Positions 28,736 through 38,122 of a stretch of DNA of 64,000 nt are shown one piece after another. Where the stretch lies: the NCBI GenBank assembly GCA_021773815.1, contig JAJFJS010000065.1, forward strand, positions 1 to 64,000, in the 5' to 3' direction. The stretch comes from Gammaproteobacteria bacterium. GTDB taxonomy: Bacteria > Pseudomonadota > Gammaproteobacteria > Steroidobacterales > GCA-2729495. Every line of letters begins with the position of its first letter. Position 1 is the first letter of the stretch. The notes below the pieces were generated by a model that was not told the origin of the DNA, did not search any database, and saw only the letters and a program-made list of their open reading frames with translations. The position numbers and the translations under genes are program-made.

Positions 28736-29680
28736 CTAATTCGTCCGGCTCTTACCGAGTTCCGATGGCTTCTTCGGTGCAAGCACCAATAACAGAGCCA
28801 GCACCAGGAACGCGCCGAATACAACTGACATCTCAATCTTATAATCCCACGGATGTACCCAGATCTCGGTAAACAGGTTCCACTTTGTGCCTACCTCTAC
28901 ACTCACCCAGAAGATGTTGCCTACGGGAATCGCATAGCGCAGCGCGGTCGACGTCCGCTTGAACTTCAACAGGCGGGAAAAACAATACCCGCTCCAGACG
29001 AATGCCACGAATACTGATGCCATGTTGACAGCAAAGAACAAATCACCGGAACCGACCAGCCCGGGATCGAAGCACAGCAGATTCCATGCGTAGCAGAACC
29101 AGGTGACGAAAATCGTCTCCATGAACGTAATGATGGCGTAATTGCGATCCTGCGCTTTCTTCGTGCTGGGACCGAGCCCCTCCTGCATGCGCAATTTTTT
29201 CTGAAACCACAGGAACATGTTGCAGCGCGTATCTTTGTCGAACGTGTAGAAGCACAACATCAGCATCAGGACGCCCACGGTCGCGCCCATGATCATGTAC
29301 TCGGGAAACGTTCCGCTGACGCTGAGGCCGTCCGGCCCGTCCATGCGCGGCACCATGCCCCAGTTGCTGCGGCCGTAGAACATGTAGAAGAACTCGACCC
29401 AGGTCATCCAGATCATGAGCCCGGCAAAAAAGCCGATCCACGTCTGCAGGCTTTCATTTTTGGATTTGACGCCCTGCCAGAGCAGCACGATGGCCGCGGC
29501 GCCGATGAATATCGAAGCGACATAGGTCGTCTCATGACCCAGCCAGTTCTCGATCAGCACCATCAGCGTATGGCCGAGTGCGATCGCGAACAGCATCAGC
29601 ACGAAGGTGACGATACCGACGATCGGCGGCTTCCAGAGTTTGGACTTGCCGACGCCGCTGTTTAAGACCGCTTCCGTCAT
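28736..29680 (-). CDS. Eight-TM integral membrane protein of unknown function
   Basis: 314 aa, about 8 hydrophobic helices, conserved-looking loops ('GTFPEYMIMGATVG', 'IWVHPWDYKIEMS'). Confidence 0.7.
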   Translation of the reverse strand: MTEAVLNSGVGKSKLWKPPIVGIVTFVLMLFAIALGHTLMVLIENWLGHETTYVASIFIGAAAIVLLWQGVKSKNESLQTWIGFFAGLMIWMTWVEFFYMFYGRSNWGMVPRMDGPDGLSVSGTFPEYMIMGATVGVLMLMLCFYTFDKDTRCNMFLWFQKKLRMQEGLGPSTKKAQDRNYAIITFMETIFVTWFCYAWNLLCFDPGLVGSGDLFFAVNMASVFVAFVWSGYCFSRLLKFKRTSTALRYAIPVGNIFWVSVEVGTKWNLFTEIWVHPWDYKIEMSVVFGAFLVLALLLVLAPKKPSELGKSRTN

Positions 29681-29909
29681 TTCTATTCTCCGAAGGGATA
29701 GTCCTGCGCTTCGGGATCTGTCATGTAAACCTGCCGGGCGGTTAAACTCCCTGACGGGAGCATCGACACACTCCGATTATCGTAATAACCGGAAATCCGG
29801 ACATATCCAGAAGCAATAGATTAAGACTGTACGCGTCGCCGATCGGAGTTACTGTCAACGGTCTGTTAACACGTGACAACAGTTGGCAATTGTTCTTGGG
29901 GGGATGTAA

Positions 29910-29957
29910 AGCGCCGCCCGGAAGGCAGCGCTAGGGACAGCCGGAACCGGCTGACCC
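29910..29957 (-). other. Tandem hairpin element in 3' region of the aldolase gene
   Basis: Minus strand: GGGtCAGCCGG-TT-CCGGCTGtCCC followed by AGCGCtGCC-TTCCG-GGCgGCGCT. The + strand A/C mismatch becomes a G-U wobble in minus-strand RNA. Confidence 0.45.
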
Positions 29958-29996
29958 GCTACTGGCTATACGGCCATGGCAACAAACGCCGCGAGA

Positions 29997-31019
29997 CTAA
30001 GCGGAGGTCTCCATTTCCGGTCCGTACCTGCCATCGCGCGCCGCACCATTGAGTTTGGCGCGCTTCAGCAACGCCGCCTGCATACGGTCTGCATTTGCCG
30101 CATCGCCGTTCCATGCTTTTAGCGCAGGCTCCTGCAGCGCACGGCCGTAGGAGAAACTCAGCTCCCAGGGCTGGGGGCCCAAACAGTTTAAAGCATTGAG
30201 ATTTGCCGTCGCCTCTTCCGGCGTCTGTCCGCCGGAGAGAAAATTGATACTCGGGACTGCCGCCGGCACCGTGCGGCGAAATATTCTGATGGTCGATTCA
30301 GCCACCTGGGCCGGTTCTGCTTTCCTCGCATGATCCTTGCCCGGTATGACCATGCTGGGCTTCAGCAGCATATGCTCGAGAACGACGCGATGCCGATGGA
30401 GAGCATGGAATACTTCGTGCAATACGACTTCGGTGATCTGCGCACAACGCTCGATACTGTGATCGCCGTCGATGAGCACCTCCGGTTCGACGATGGGCAC
30501 GAGTCCCTGCATCTGACAGATCGCCGCATAGCGCGCCAGTACTTCGGCATTCGTCTCGATAGCCAGACGCCCTGGCGTCGACGCAGAGATATGATAAACG
30601 TCCCGCCACTTGGCGAATCGGGCACCCTGATCCCGATATTTTTCCAGCCGCTCCTCCAGACCGTCCAGGCCGTGGGTAATCTCATCACCGGGCGCATTGG
30701 CCAACGGTCCCTTGCCCTTGTCGACCTTGATACCGGGCACGATACCCTGACGTGCCGCCGACTCCGGCAGCGGAGTACCGTCATCAGCCAACTGCTCCAG
30801 TGTCTCTTCGAAAAGGATGACACCGCTGACATGCTCGCCGAGACCCGCTGTCGTCAGAATGAGACTACGATAGCTGCGCCGTGTCTCCTCCGTCGATGGA
30901 ACACCAATCGCTTTAAAGCGCTTGGCCATGGTCGGGTTACTCTCGTCGGCCGCAAGTATGCCCTTGCCTTTCTGAACCAGCTCGTCAATGGTTGCCTGGA
31001 GTGTTTGCTGCACGTTCAT
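29997..31019 (-). CDS. Class I fructose-bisphosphate aldolase
   Basis: 'GKGILAADESNPTMAKRF', 'GIVPGIKVDKG', 'PAAVPSINFLSGGQTPEEATANLNALN'. Confidence 0.96.
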   Translation of the reverse strand: MNVQQTLQATIDELVQKGKGILAADESNPTMAKRFKAIGVPSTEETRRSYRSLILTTAGLGEHVSGVILFEETLEQLADDGTPLPESAARQGIVPGIKVDKGKGPLANAPGDEITHGLDGLEERLEKYRDQGARFAKWRDVYHISASTPGRLAIETNAEVLARYAAICQMQGLVPIVEPEVLIDGDHSIERCAQITEVVLHEVFHALHRHRVVLEHMLLKPSMVIPGKDHARKAEPAQVAESTIRIFRRTVPAAVPSINFLSGGQTPEEATANLNALNCLGPQPWELSFSYGRALQEPALKAWNGDAANADRMQAALLKRAKLNGAARDGRYGPEMETSA

Positions 31020-31033
31020 GGCTGCTCATGAGT

Positions 31034-31885
31034 CTACATGAAAACTGCCTTGTGATCCGTGATGAACTGCTTGAGTGGTATCGGGTCGCGACCGATCAGC
31101 TCTTTGAACGTATCGGTCGTATGATCGAGGCCGATCTCGGCAATCTCGCGGAACAGTTCACAGACGGCATTCAGGTGCCACGGCACGAGGATACCGGTCA
31201 TCTTCTCGCGAAACGTATCCATCGGCAGCGGGACGTACTCGACCTTTTCGCCGAGCACCGCGGAGAATCGGTCGGCGACGTCGTAAAACGTCAGCACCTC
31301 CGGGCCCGTGATCTCATAGCTCTGCCCGGCGTGCCCGTCGCCCGTCAACACCTCGGCGCAGACGGCGCCGATATCGCGCGCGTCGGCCATGCCGGTCGTG
31401 CCGTCGCCCATCGGCAGAAACAATTTACGCTGCGCCTTGATCGTCGCAGCGCTGGCGAGCAGGTTCTGCATGAAGAAATTCGGCTTGACCATCGTCCAGC
31501 CCAGACCCGATGCGCGGATATGCTCTTCGGCAGCCCAGTGCGCCTGCGGAATCGGCGTCTTTGCATCGGCAACCGCCTCCATCGACGACAGCTTGACGAG
31601 ATGTTTGACGCCGGCCGCGACGGCCAGATCCGTAAACTGCTTCTCGTGCGCCTGCTGCTGTTCGCCGTTTGGCAGCAACAGGAACGCCTTTTCGGCACCG
31701 GCGAGGCCCTTGCGGACCGTGTCGGCATTAGCAATATCGCCGACCACGAGTTCCACGCCGGCGGCCTTCAGATCCGCCGCTTTGGCCTCGTCGCGAACCA
31801 GCGCCCGCAGACTGGCGCCCTTGTTCAGCAGTTGTCTCACGGTTTCGCCGCCGATCTTGCCGGTTACGCCTGTCAGAAAAATCAT
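31034..31885 (-). CDS. NmrA-like NAD(P)-binding SDR protein
   Basis: 'MIFLTGVTGKIGGETVRQLLNKGASLRALVRDEAKA'; GGAGAG SD before ATG at 31885. Confidence 0.9.
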   Translation of the reverse strand: MIFLTGVTGKIGGETVRQLLNKGASLRALVRDEAKAADLKAAGVELVVGDIANADTVRKGLAGAEKAFLLLPNGEQQQAHEKQFTDLAVAAGVKHLVKLSSMEAVADAKTPIPQAHWAAEEHIRASGLGWTMVKPNFFMQNLLASAATIKAQRKLFLPMGDGTTGMADARDIGAVCAEVLTGDGHAGQSYEITGPEVLTFYDVADRFSAVLGEKVEYVPLPMDTFREKMTGILVPWHLNAVCELFREIAEIGLDHTTDTFKELIGRDPIPLKQFITDHKAVFM

Positions 31886-32020
31886 GTTGCTCTCCATCGT
31901 TGGTCTTTTTTTAGCCGTTCGCACCGGCGCGAATCGTCCGCCGCGGGAACGGCATTATAGGTGCCGGTCCGGCCCAACACGAACCAATCCCGCTGCTGCG
32001 AGACAGCGGGTGGCGCCGGC

Positions 32021-32869
32021 TCAGTCCCCCAGCGTCAGCGTGCCCAGGTAAACGCTTTGCTCGGCGACCTCGCAGGTCATCGCGAGCCGCCCGCCCGGAC
32101 CGGCTGCTTCCAGCTCGTAAGCGCCGCTGTTCGGCTCGAGTTTGTCGATCTTGAATTCGCCGAACGTGTCCGTCATCGCTCGCCCGACTTCGCTACCGTC
32201 TTTCTTCAGCACGACTTCGACATCCGCGGCGCACTCCTCGACGCCGTCGATCATCACAGCGACTGAGCCGGCGACAAAGCATTGCGTCATCAGGTACAGA
32301 TTCTTGTAATAGACACGAGGTTTCGTGCCGAGTTCGGGCTGGCGGACTTCCAGACCCTCCCGTTCGGCAATCCGCTGCATCTCCGCGTCCTCGACGTTGA
32401 CCGAACGGAAGACATTCGTCGGGCAGCACTGTTCGGCACGCGTCTTCGTCCAGCCGTCATCGAGCAGGTGCGCATCGAAAATCCACGCCTGCGGGATCTG
32501 CTTCTCCTCGTTCCAGGAGATCGCGCCGTACGGGCACGCGTCGACGATTTCTTTCTGCCCTTTCGACTTCACCGGATCGATGATGACGATACCGTCATCG
32601 CGCTTGCGCACGGCACCGTTTTTCGCCGCCTTGACGCACGGCGCGTCATCGCAGTGGTTGCACATGACCGGCATGAAGTGCGCATCGACGATCGGATAGC
32701 TACCGCGTTCGTTGCGCTCGATATCGAGCCAGTTATGGCCCATCGCCGGCTGCTCGGCCGCATAACCCGGAAAGTCATTGCCGGTATGTTCGTCCTTGAC
32801 GGCCAGAAAGCAGGCGCGGCAGTTATTGCAGCGCTCGATATCGACGATCATGTTCCATTTTGCACTCAT
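32021..32869 (-). CDS. 4Fe-4S ferredoxin-type subunit with C-terminal Cna-B/carboxypeptidase-regulatory-like domain (transhydroxylase small-subunit-like)
   Basis: CNNCRAC, CNHCDDAPC, ACPYG, QCCP motifs; C-terminal 'VAVMIDGVEECAADVEVVLKKDGSEVGRAMTDTFGEFKIDKLEPNSGAYELEA'. ATGA overlap with the upstream Mo-enzyme gene. Confidence 0.82.
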   Translation of the reverse strand: MSAKWNMIVDIERCNNCRACFLAVKDEHTGNDFPGYAAEQPAMGHNWLDIERNERGSYPIVDAHFMPVMCNHCDDAPCVKAAKNGAVRKRDDGIVIIDPVKSKGQKEIVDACPYGAISWNEEKQIPQAWIFDAHLLDDGWTKTRAEQCCPTNVFRSVNVEDAEMQRIAEREGLEVRQPELGTKPRVYYKNLYLMTQCFVAGSVAVMIDGVEECAADVEVVLKKDGSEVGRAMTDTFGEFKIDKLEPNSGAYELEAAGPGGRLAMTCEVAEQSVYLGTLTLGD

Positions 32870-35832
32870 TGCACTGCCTCCGCTTCTGCGGGCTGCCAGG
32901 TATCGGTGCCGGTCCACTTCTCGAGCTGGATCAGCGTCGAATTTGGCCGGATGCCGTGGCTTTTCGGGGTAATGGATTTACTCGGGTTCAGCATGTTGAT
33001 GCAGCCGCCCAGGTCGGTCGATTTGCCCGGCTCACCCGTCGGCCGGTACTCGGCCGACGCAGTGGACGCGCTGACGGTGCCCGGCCGCAACCGGTCTGTC
33101 ACCTGCGCCGCGCAGACCACCGAACCGCGTTTGTTCCAGAGCCGAACCAGGTCATCGTCCGCGATGCCGCGTTCCTCGGCGTCCTGCCGATTGATCCGGG
33201 CGACGAGGTAGTAATGGTCGCCGACCTTGATGCGGTGCTCGCGGATGTCGCGCAGGAAGCAGCCCTCGTCGTCGCCCATCACGTGGAACGGATAACGCGA
33301 ATGCGGCGACAGCAGCTTCAGCGGGTAGGCCGCCAATTCCGGGTCGTCCTCGGGTTTCTCGTAGGTCCGCATGTACTTGTTGACCGGCGGCCGCTCCGGG
33401 TCGTCGAAGCGCTTGAGCGTCGTGGGCACGAACTCGTATTTGCCCGACGGCGTCTGCAGACCCTCGCCGTAATTGGACACAAAGTCAGACGGCAGCGGAT
33501 ACGGTTCCGGCACGTCCTTCTTGCGGCCCTCGTAGAACCAGCGCATGCCCGTGGGCGCCCGCGAGCCTTCCGGTTCCGGCGGCACGACGAAATAGCCTTT
33601 CTTCAGGAATTTACGCCACGAGATGTGTTTGGCCATGTCCGATGATTCGAACGCGCGCTTGCACCAGTCGAGTTCCGTGTTGCCGCCTTCCGAAAAGACC
33701 GCCCCGAGGTCGAGCTTCTCGGCAATGGCCAGAAATATGTCGTAGTCGGATTTGGACTCGCCCCGCGGCTCGATGCACTTGTGCTGCAGCGATATTACGC
33801 GATGGTTGTTCATCGAATACATATGGTGCACGTAGCCGGGGCCGACGTTGTACCACTCGCCGATGTCCCATCTCTCAAACACCGTACAGGCCGGCAGGAT
33901 GACGTCGGCATAAGGCGTCTCGCCTTCCCACCAGACCGACTGGTTGACGACGAACTTCAGGCTCTCGTGCTGGTACATATTGACCCAGCGATTCGAATTC
34001 ACCATCGTGCCGAACGACGCGCTGCCGTATTTGTAGATCATCTCGACCGGCACGTGCCCGGGCGACGGATAGCCGAACGGGAAAAACTGCCCCTGCACGG
34101 AGTCGACGGCGGTCAGGTATCCCATCGCCTTGCCCTGCGTAATCGCCTCGGGCAGCCACACCCGCGGGATCGCCTGCTTGACCGTGCTCATCGTCACGAT
34201 GTGCGGCATGCGCTGATAGTTGTTGGTCGCGTTGGCGCTATAGGCCAGGTCACCGGACATGCTGCCCTCGGCATAACCGGGAAAATAGAAATTCATGTCA
34301 ACCGGCGCACCGAACTGCAGGTTACCGAAATTGGAACCCGGCCGGCCCATGCCCTGCATCGCGCCGAGAATCGTCATCATGCGCGCCCACTGCGAACCCG
34401 TTGGCCCGCGGCAGGCCCCGCCGACACCGCAACCCCAGCCGCCGGTGCCGAGGTAGGTCTTCTTGCGGCCCCATTCGCGGGCCAGCGCCCGGACTTCACG
34501 TGCCGGTACGCCGGTTTCGGCTTCCTGCCACTCGGGGGTCTTCGGCGTACCGTCATCCTCGCCGAGCACGTGTGCTTTCCACTCGTCAAAACCGGTCGTG
34601 CGTTTCTCGACAAATTCCTTGTCGTAGGTGTCCTCGGTAATCCAGACATGACAGATCGCCTGGGCCAGCGCCGCATCGGTACTCGGTCGCGGCGCAATCC
34701 ACTTGCCGCCGAGGTGTGCCGCCGTGTGGTTCATGTACGGGTCGATGTGCACCATCTTGATGCCCAGCTCCTTGGCCCAGCGGCGACGCTCGGTGCCCTC
34801 GAAACCGTAGCTCGCATCCGGGTCGCTCGACCAGAACACCATCATCTCGGCTTCCTTGAGACAGTCCTCGACCGTGCCGTACGGCTCGGATGCGCCCAGG
34901 CGCATACTGTTGCCCCAGTGGTGCATCGCGCCCCAGAACCAGCCTTCCCAGCTGTCCGGATTGTGCACCAGCTTGGTCACGCCGATCAGGTTCCAGAACC
35001 GGTTGAATGCGGACAGATAGTGACCCAGGTTGCCCCACTGATGGTGCGAGCCGTTGGCAACCGCGATCGCGCCGGGACCGACGGCCTTGCAACGCTTGAT
35101 CTCCTTCGAGACGATGTCGGCCGCTTCCTCCCAGCTGATCTCGACGAATTCGGATTTGCCGCGGTTCTGAATATTGCGATCACCGTCGGGATCGAAGTCG
35201 ACCCGTTTCATCGGCTTCAGGATCCGGTTCTTTGAATACACCATGGACTTCTGGCAGGCGCCGTGCGAGGCCAGCGTCGTGCGGCGCGGCGGCGTGAACT
35301 TTTTGCCGCGAGCCTCGATCGTGTAAGACCCGGCATCATCGTCGGCCAGGTCCATCGACGTCGTGCGCAGAATCTTGCCATCCTTGACGTAGACGAAGAT
35401 CGGCCCGCCATTCGTGCCGTTCGTATAGCGCGTCACGCCGTTGCCCATGTCGGTGCCGGCTGTCCACGTATACGATTCCATGCTCGCAACGATCTGCATG
35501 AACCAGACGACCAGGTCGTCCGGGCCCGACATCGTCAGCTTGAAGTTTTTCGCCGCGTCGATGCGTTCGAGCTGGTCGAACGGCGGCGTCAGGAAGCTCG
35601 CAGCGATCTTCGCATTCTTGAAGAAGATCGTGAAATCCGGGTTCTCATGTATACCGGCGCCGGAACTGATCTTGCCGTTTTTTACCTGTATCCAGCGGCC
35701 CTGGGGTTTATCCTTGAGCTGGAACTGGGCAATCGCATCGCGCTCTTTGAGGCGTTCGGCAAACTTCGGGTACACGGCCGCGCAGGTACGCATCGCCTGC
35801 GGGATACCCCAAAGAATCGTCGCTAAATACAT
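32866..35832 (-). CDS. Molybdopterin (DMSO reductase family) oxidoreductase, transhydroxylase large-subunit-like, with N-terminal SCP2-like domain
   Basis: About 988 aa. N-terminal 'KFAERLKERDAIAQFQLKDKPQGRWIQVKNGKISSGAGIHENPDFTIFFKNAKIAASFL' SCP2-like, then Mo-bis-MGD motifs ('VNQSVWWEGETPYADVILPACTVFERWDIGEW', 'GRPGSNFGNLQFG'). SD AGGAG before ATG at 35832. Confidence 0.85.
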   Translation of the reverse strand: MYLATILWGIPQAMRTCAAVYPKFAERLKERDAIAQFQLKDKPQGRWIQVKNGKISSGAGIHENPDFTIFFKNAKIAASFLTPPFDQLERIDAAKNFKLTMSGPDDLVVWFMQIVASMESYTWTAGTDMGNGVTRYTNGTNGGPIFVYVKDGKILRTTSMDLADDDAGSYTIEARGKKFTPPRRTTLASHGACQKSMVYSKNRILKPMKRVDFDPDGDRNIQNRGKSEFVEISWEEAADIVSKEIKRCKAVGPGAIAVANGSHHQWGNLGHYLSAFNRFWNLIGVTKLVHNPDSWEGWFWGAMHHWGNSMRLGASEPYGTVEDCLKEAEMMVFWSSDPDASYGFEGTERRRWAKELGIKMVHIDPYMNHTAAHLGGKWIAPRPSTDAALAQAICHVWITEDTYDKEFVEKRTTGFDEWKAHVLGEDDGTPKTPEWQEAETGVPAREVRALAREWGRKKTYLGTGGWGCGVGGACRGPTGSQWARMMTILGAMQGMGRPGSNFGNLQFGAPVDMNFYFPGYAEGSMSGDLAYSANATNNYQRMPHIVTMSTVKQAIPRVWLPEAITQGKAMGYLTAVDSVQGQFFPFGYPSPGHVPVEMIYKYGSASFGTMVNSNRWVNMYQHESLKFVVNQSVWWEGETPYADVILPACTVFERWDIGEWYNVGPGYVHHMYSMNNHRVISLQHKCIEPRGESKSDYDIFLAIAEKLDLGAVFSEGGNTELDWCKRAFESSDMAKHISWRKFLKKGYFVVPPEPEGSRAPTGMRWFYEGRKKDVPEPYPLPSDFVSNYGEGLQTPSGKYEFVPTTLKRFDDPERPPVNKYMRTYEKPEDDPELAAYPLKLLSPHSRYPFHVMGDDEGCFLRDIREHRIKVGDHYYLVARINRQDAEERGIADDDLVRLWNKRGSVVCAAQVTDRLRPGTVSASTASAEYRPTGEPGKSTDLGGCINMLNPSKSITPKSHGIRPNSTLIQLEKWTGTDTWQPAEAEAVQ

Positions 35833-36045
35833 ATCAATCTCCTGATGGGGGCGCGGCAGCAACCGCCGCCCGACCGTCGTCGATACCGTCTGTGATCAGG
35901 CCCGCGAATTCCGGGCGCCGGAGCGGATATCCGGACGATTCAATTCTATGTTCTTACGGCTCCGGTGTTCCTGATAAATGTCAGGGCGCGGCCGGTCCGG
36001 ACGGCCCGAAACTGCCGAAAATTGACCGCTCCGGGGCCGGCGACG

Positions 36046-37041
36046 CTAGACGACCTCGAACAACTCCTGCAGCGCGCCGCTGCCCGGGTTGCGGACGATC
36101 ATCGACAGGCACCGGCCGCGGCCCGGCAGGTCGATCTCTGTCGGCGCCGTGAATGTTTCCGCGCCGAGGTCGGCACAGGCCCCGGCAGTCTCATCGATGT
36201 CGTTGACCTCGAAGGATTGCGCCAGGTAACCGATATTGGGCGGCACGGCATCGGGCACCAGGTTCGGCACCTCATAATTCAGCGGCGTTGCCAGCGCGAT
36301 CTTGCCGTACTCGTGATCCCCCTGAACGATCACGCTCCGGGTCCGCGCGTCTGCGGACAGGCACAGCGCGCGATTCGTCTCCGCGCCCTCGAGTATGGAT
36401 TCGATGAACAAAGACATGTGTAGCGGGCCGTAATAGAAAGCCAGCGCCTTCTCCATATCGAGCACGCTGTGCGCCGTCGTGACGACCGACGTAAAGCCGG
36501 TCGGCGTCCGGCCATATTCATTGATGAACTGCACGATGTGCCCGATAATCGTTTTCGGATCTTCGGTCAGCAACTGGATCATGTTGATGACGACGCCGTC
36601 CGGCGCATCGAACGCCACTTCCAGCGTTTCACCAACCACCGGACCAAAATTATTACGGGCCGGCTCACTCCAGAAATGAAAGCCCTGCGACTTGAGCTGC
36701 TCGTAGTCCCTGGCGATGTCGCTGCTGTACAGGTTCAGATTGAACAACCCGGTCGCGCGGCGTACTTCCGGCGACCGGACGAGCTTGCGGTCGGGCGCAT
36801 CGAATTCCATCAGCTGAATACGGCCTACGGGGTCGGCGCCGTGCCCGAGGAATGCACACCGCGCTTCGGCGCCCGCGGGCAGTTGCCAGTAGCGTTCGAA
36901 GTCCGGCCCGCTCCACGTCCGTGTCTCGGCCACCTCGAGTCCCACGGTGCCGGCATAAAATTTGCGCGAGGCGTCGAGATTCTCGACGCCGATCACCGCC
37001 ACGCTTACCGGCGCGCCAGCTTCGTTTTCACTGCTGCTCAT
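36046..37041 (-). CDS. VOC (glyoxalase/extradiol dioxygenase fold) family protein, two-domain
   Basis: Repeated VOC pattern: 'VAVIGVENLDASRKFYAGTVGLEV' and 'VLDMEKALAFYYGPL'. Confidence 0.78.
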   Translation of the reverse strand: MSSSENEAGAPVSVAVIGVENLDASRKFYAGTVGLEVAETRTWSGPDFERYWQLPAGAEARCAFLGHGADPVGRIQLMEFDAPDRKLVRSPEVRRATGLFNLNLYSSDIARDYEQLKSQGFHFWSEPARNNFGPVVGETLEVAFDAPDGVVINMIQLLTEDPKTIIGHIVQFINEYGRTPTGFTSVVTTAHSVLDMEKALAFYYGPLHMSLFIESILEGAETNRALCLSADARTRSVIVQGDHEYGKIALATPLNYEVPNLVPDAVPPNIGYLAQSFEVNDIDETAGACADLGAETFTAPTEIDLPGRGRCLSMIVRNPGSGALQELFEVV

Positions 37042-37207
37042 AGGAGAGGTTCCTGAATCGGTGGCTATCGTTCTTTATTTTGGCCCGATTCTACAGAAAA
37101 AACGGCGTATTGAACGATTCCCATGACCTCCTCCGTTAGAGCCGGACCGATCTTCAGTAGAAAATACTGCCATTTCTCTTGCCCTGAAGGTAAGGCGGAA
37201 TGGCTGC

Positions 37208-37432
37208 ATGAAGAAGCCAAAATACAACCCAATACAGATCGCTATTGCGCTGAAAGAGGCCGAGACGGGCACGGGGGTTGAAAAGGTTTACATAAACGGT
37301 GGCATTTCTCAGGCAACCTTTTACGAACCGGAGAAGAAGCAAAACAGGCCGGAAATGTTTGCGCCACGCCGCATCAGACAGCCGGAAACTGTATATGCAC
37401 GACCGAAAGAGAGTAAAAACGAGGAGAATTGA
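37208..37432 (+). pseudogene. Degenerate IS3-family transposase OrfA remnant
   Basis: 'MKKPKYNPIQIAIALKEAETGTGVEKVYINGGISQATFYEPEKKQ...' follows the OrfA HTH scaffold (MKK-K-T--QI--ALK-AE-GT-V-EV----GIS-ATFY-WKKK) with substitutions at conserved positions and no recognisable OrfB. Confidence 0.7.
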
Positions 37433-37790
37433 GCCGGAAAAAGAACATGTTGTATAGCGTCAGCCGAAAGAATACTGCGGACGCAGATCGACGCCGAAAA
37501 GAAAAATATCGCACGGAGATTTGCGGCGGTCTTCAGGCCAGGTATTAAGAAGCGGTCTCAAAAATACTTAATCGGCGTCGGCGAAGCTTGTCCGGTTGTG
37601 CCTGAATTCGGGGTGCGGTGGTCTTGGTACCTGATTGTGCCTATCTGCACTGTGTTTCAAAAATTTATCCTGCTGCCGAGAATGGACGGAGCCCATAGAC
37701 GGTAAGGCGGATCGTCTGTACGGCAGCGCACAGAACTTACCTGCAGCCGCAGATAAGCTACGCGGAGTTAGATGGCAAAAGGGCGGACTC

Positions 37791-38054
37791 ATGAATATCA
37801 TCATTTGGCTGGCAGTCGGCGGCCTGATCGGTTGGGTTGCAAGCATGGTCATGGGCACGGATGGCCAGCAAGGAATTATTCTCAACGTAGTCGTAGGCAT
37901 CATCGGCGCTTCTCTCGGCGGATGGCTCTTTGGTGCTGCTTTTGGCACATCTACAATTAACCAGGGGAACCTGAGCGTCAGTGGGCTACTGGTGTCGCTG
38001 GTGGGAGCGGTCATCCTGATAGCGATCGTGAAGCTCTTTCGTGGCGCTACTTAA
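37791..38054 (+). CDS. GlsB/YeaQ/YmgE family (transglycosylase-associated) membrane protein
   Basis: 'MNIIIWLAVGGLIGWVASMVMGTDGQQGIILNVVVGIIGASLGGWLFG'; start trimmed from the longer ORF. Confidence 0.9.
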   Translation: MNIIIWLAVGGLIGWVASMVMGTDGQQGIILNVVVGIIGASLGGWLFGAAFGTSTINQGNLSVSGLLVSLVGAVILIAIVKLFRGAT

Positions 38055-38122
38055 ACGTGATTGGACGTACCGGCAATTTGCCCACGAATGTGTTGAAGAT
38101 CGCTCAATAAAGGACAGGCAAC

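Noticed and set aside
29906-29990. Riboswitch (c-di-GMP, fluoride, glycine) upstream of a plus-strand gene
   Set aside because: No matching consensus and no plus-strand gene follows; better read as 3' structure of the minus-strand aldolase transcript.
33781-35235. 484-aa plus-strand ORF opposite the Mo enzyme
   Set aside because: Antisense shadow; no motif, and the opposite strand encodes a clear Mo-bis-MGD protein.
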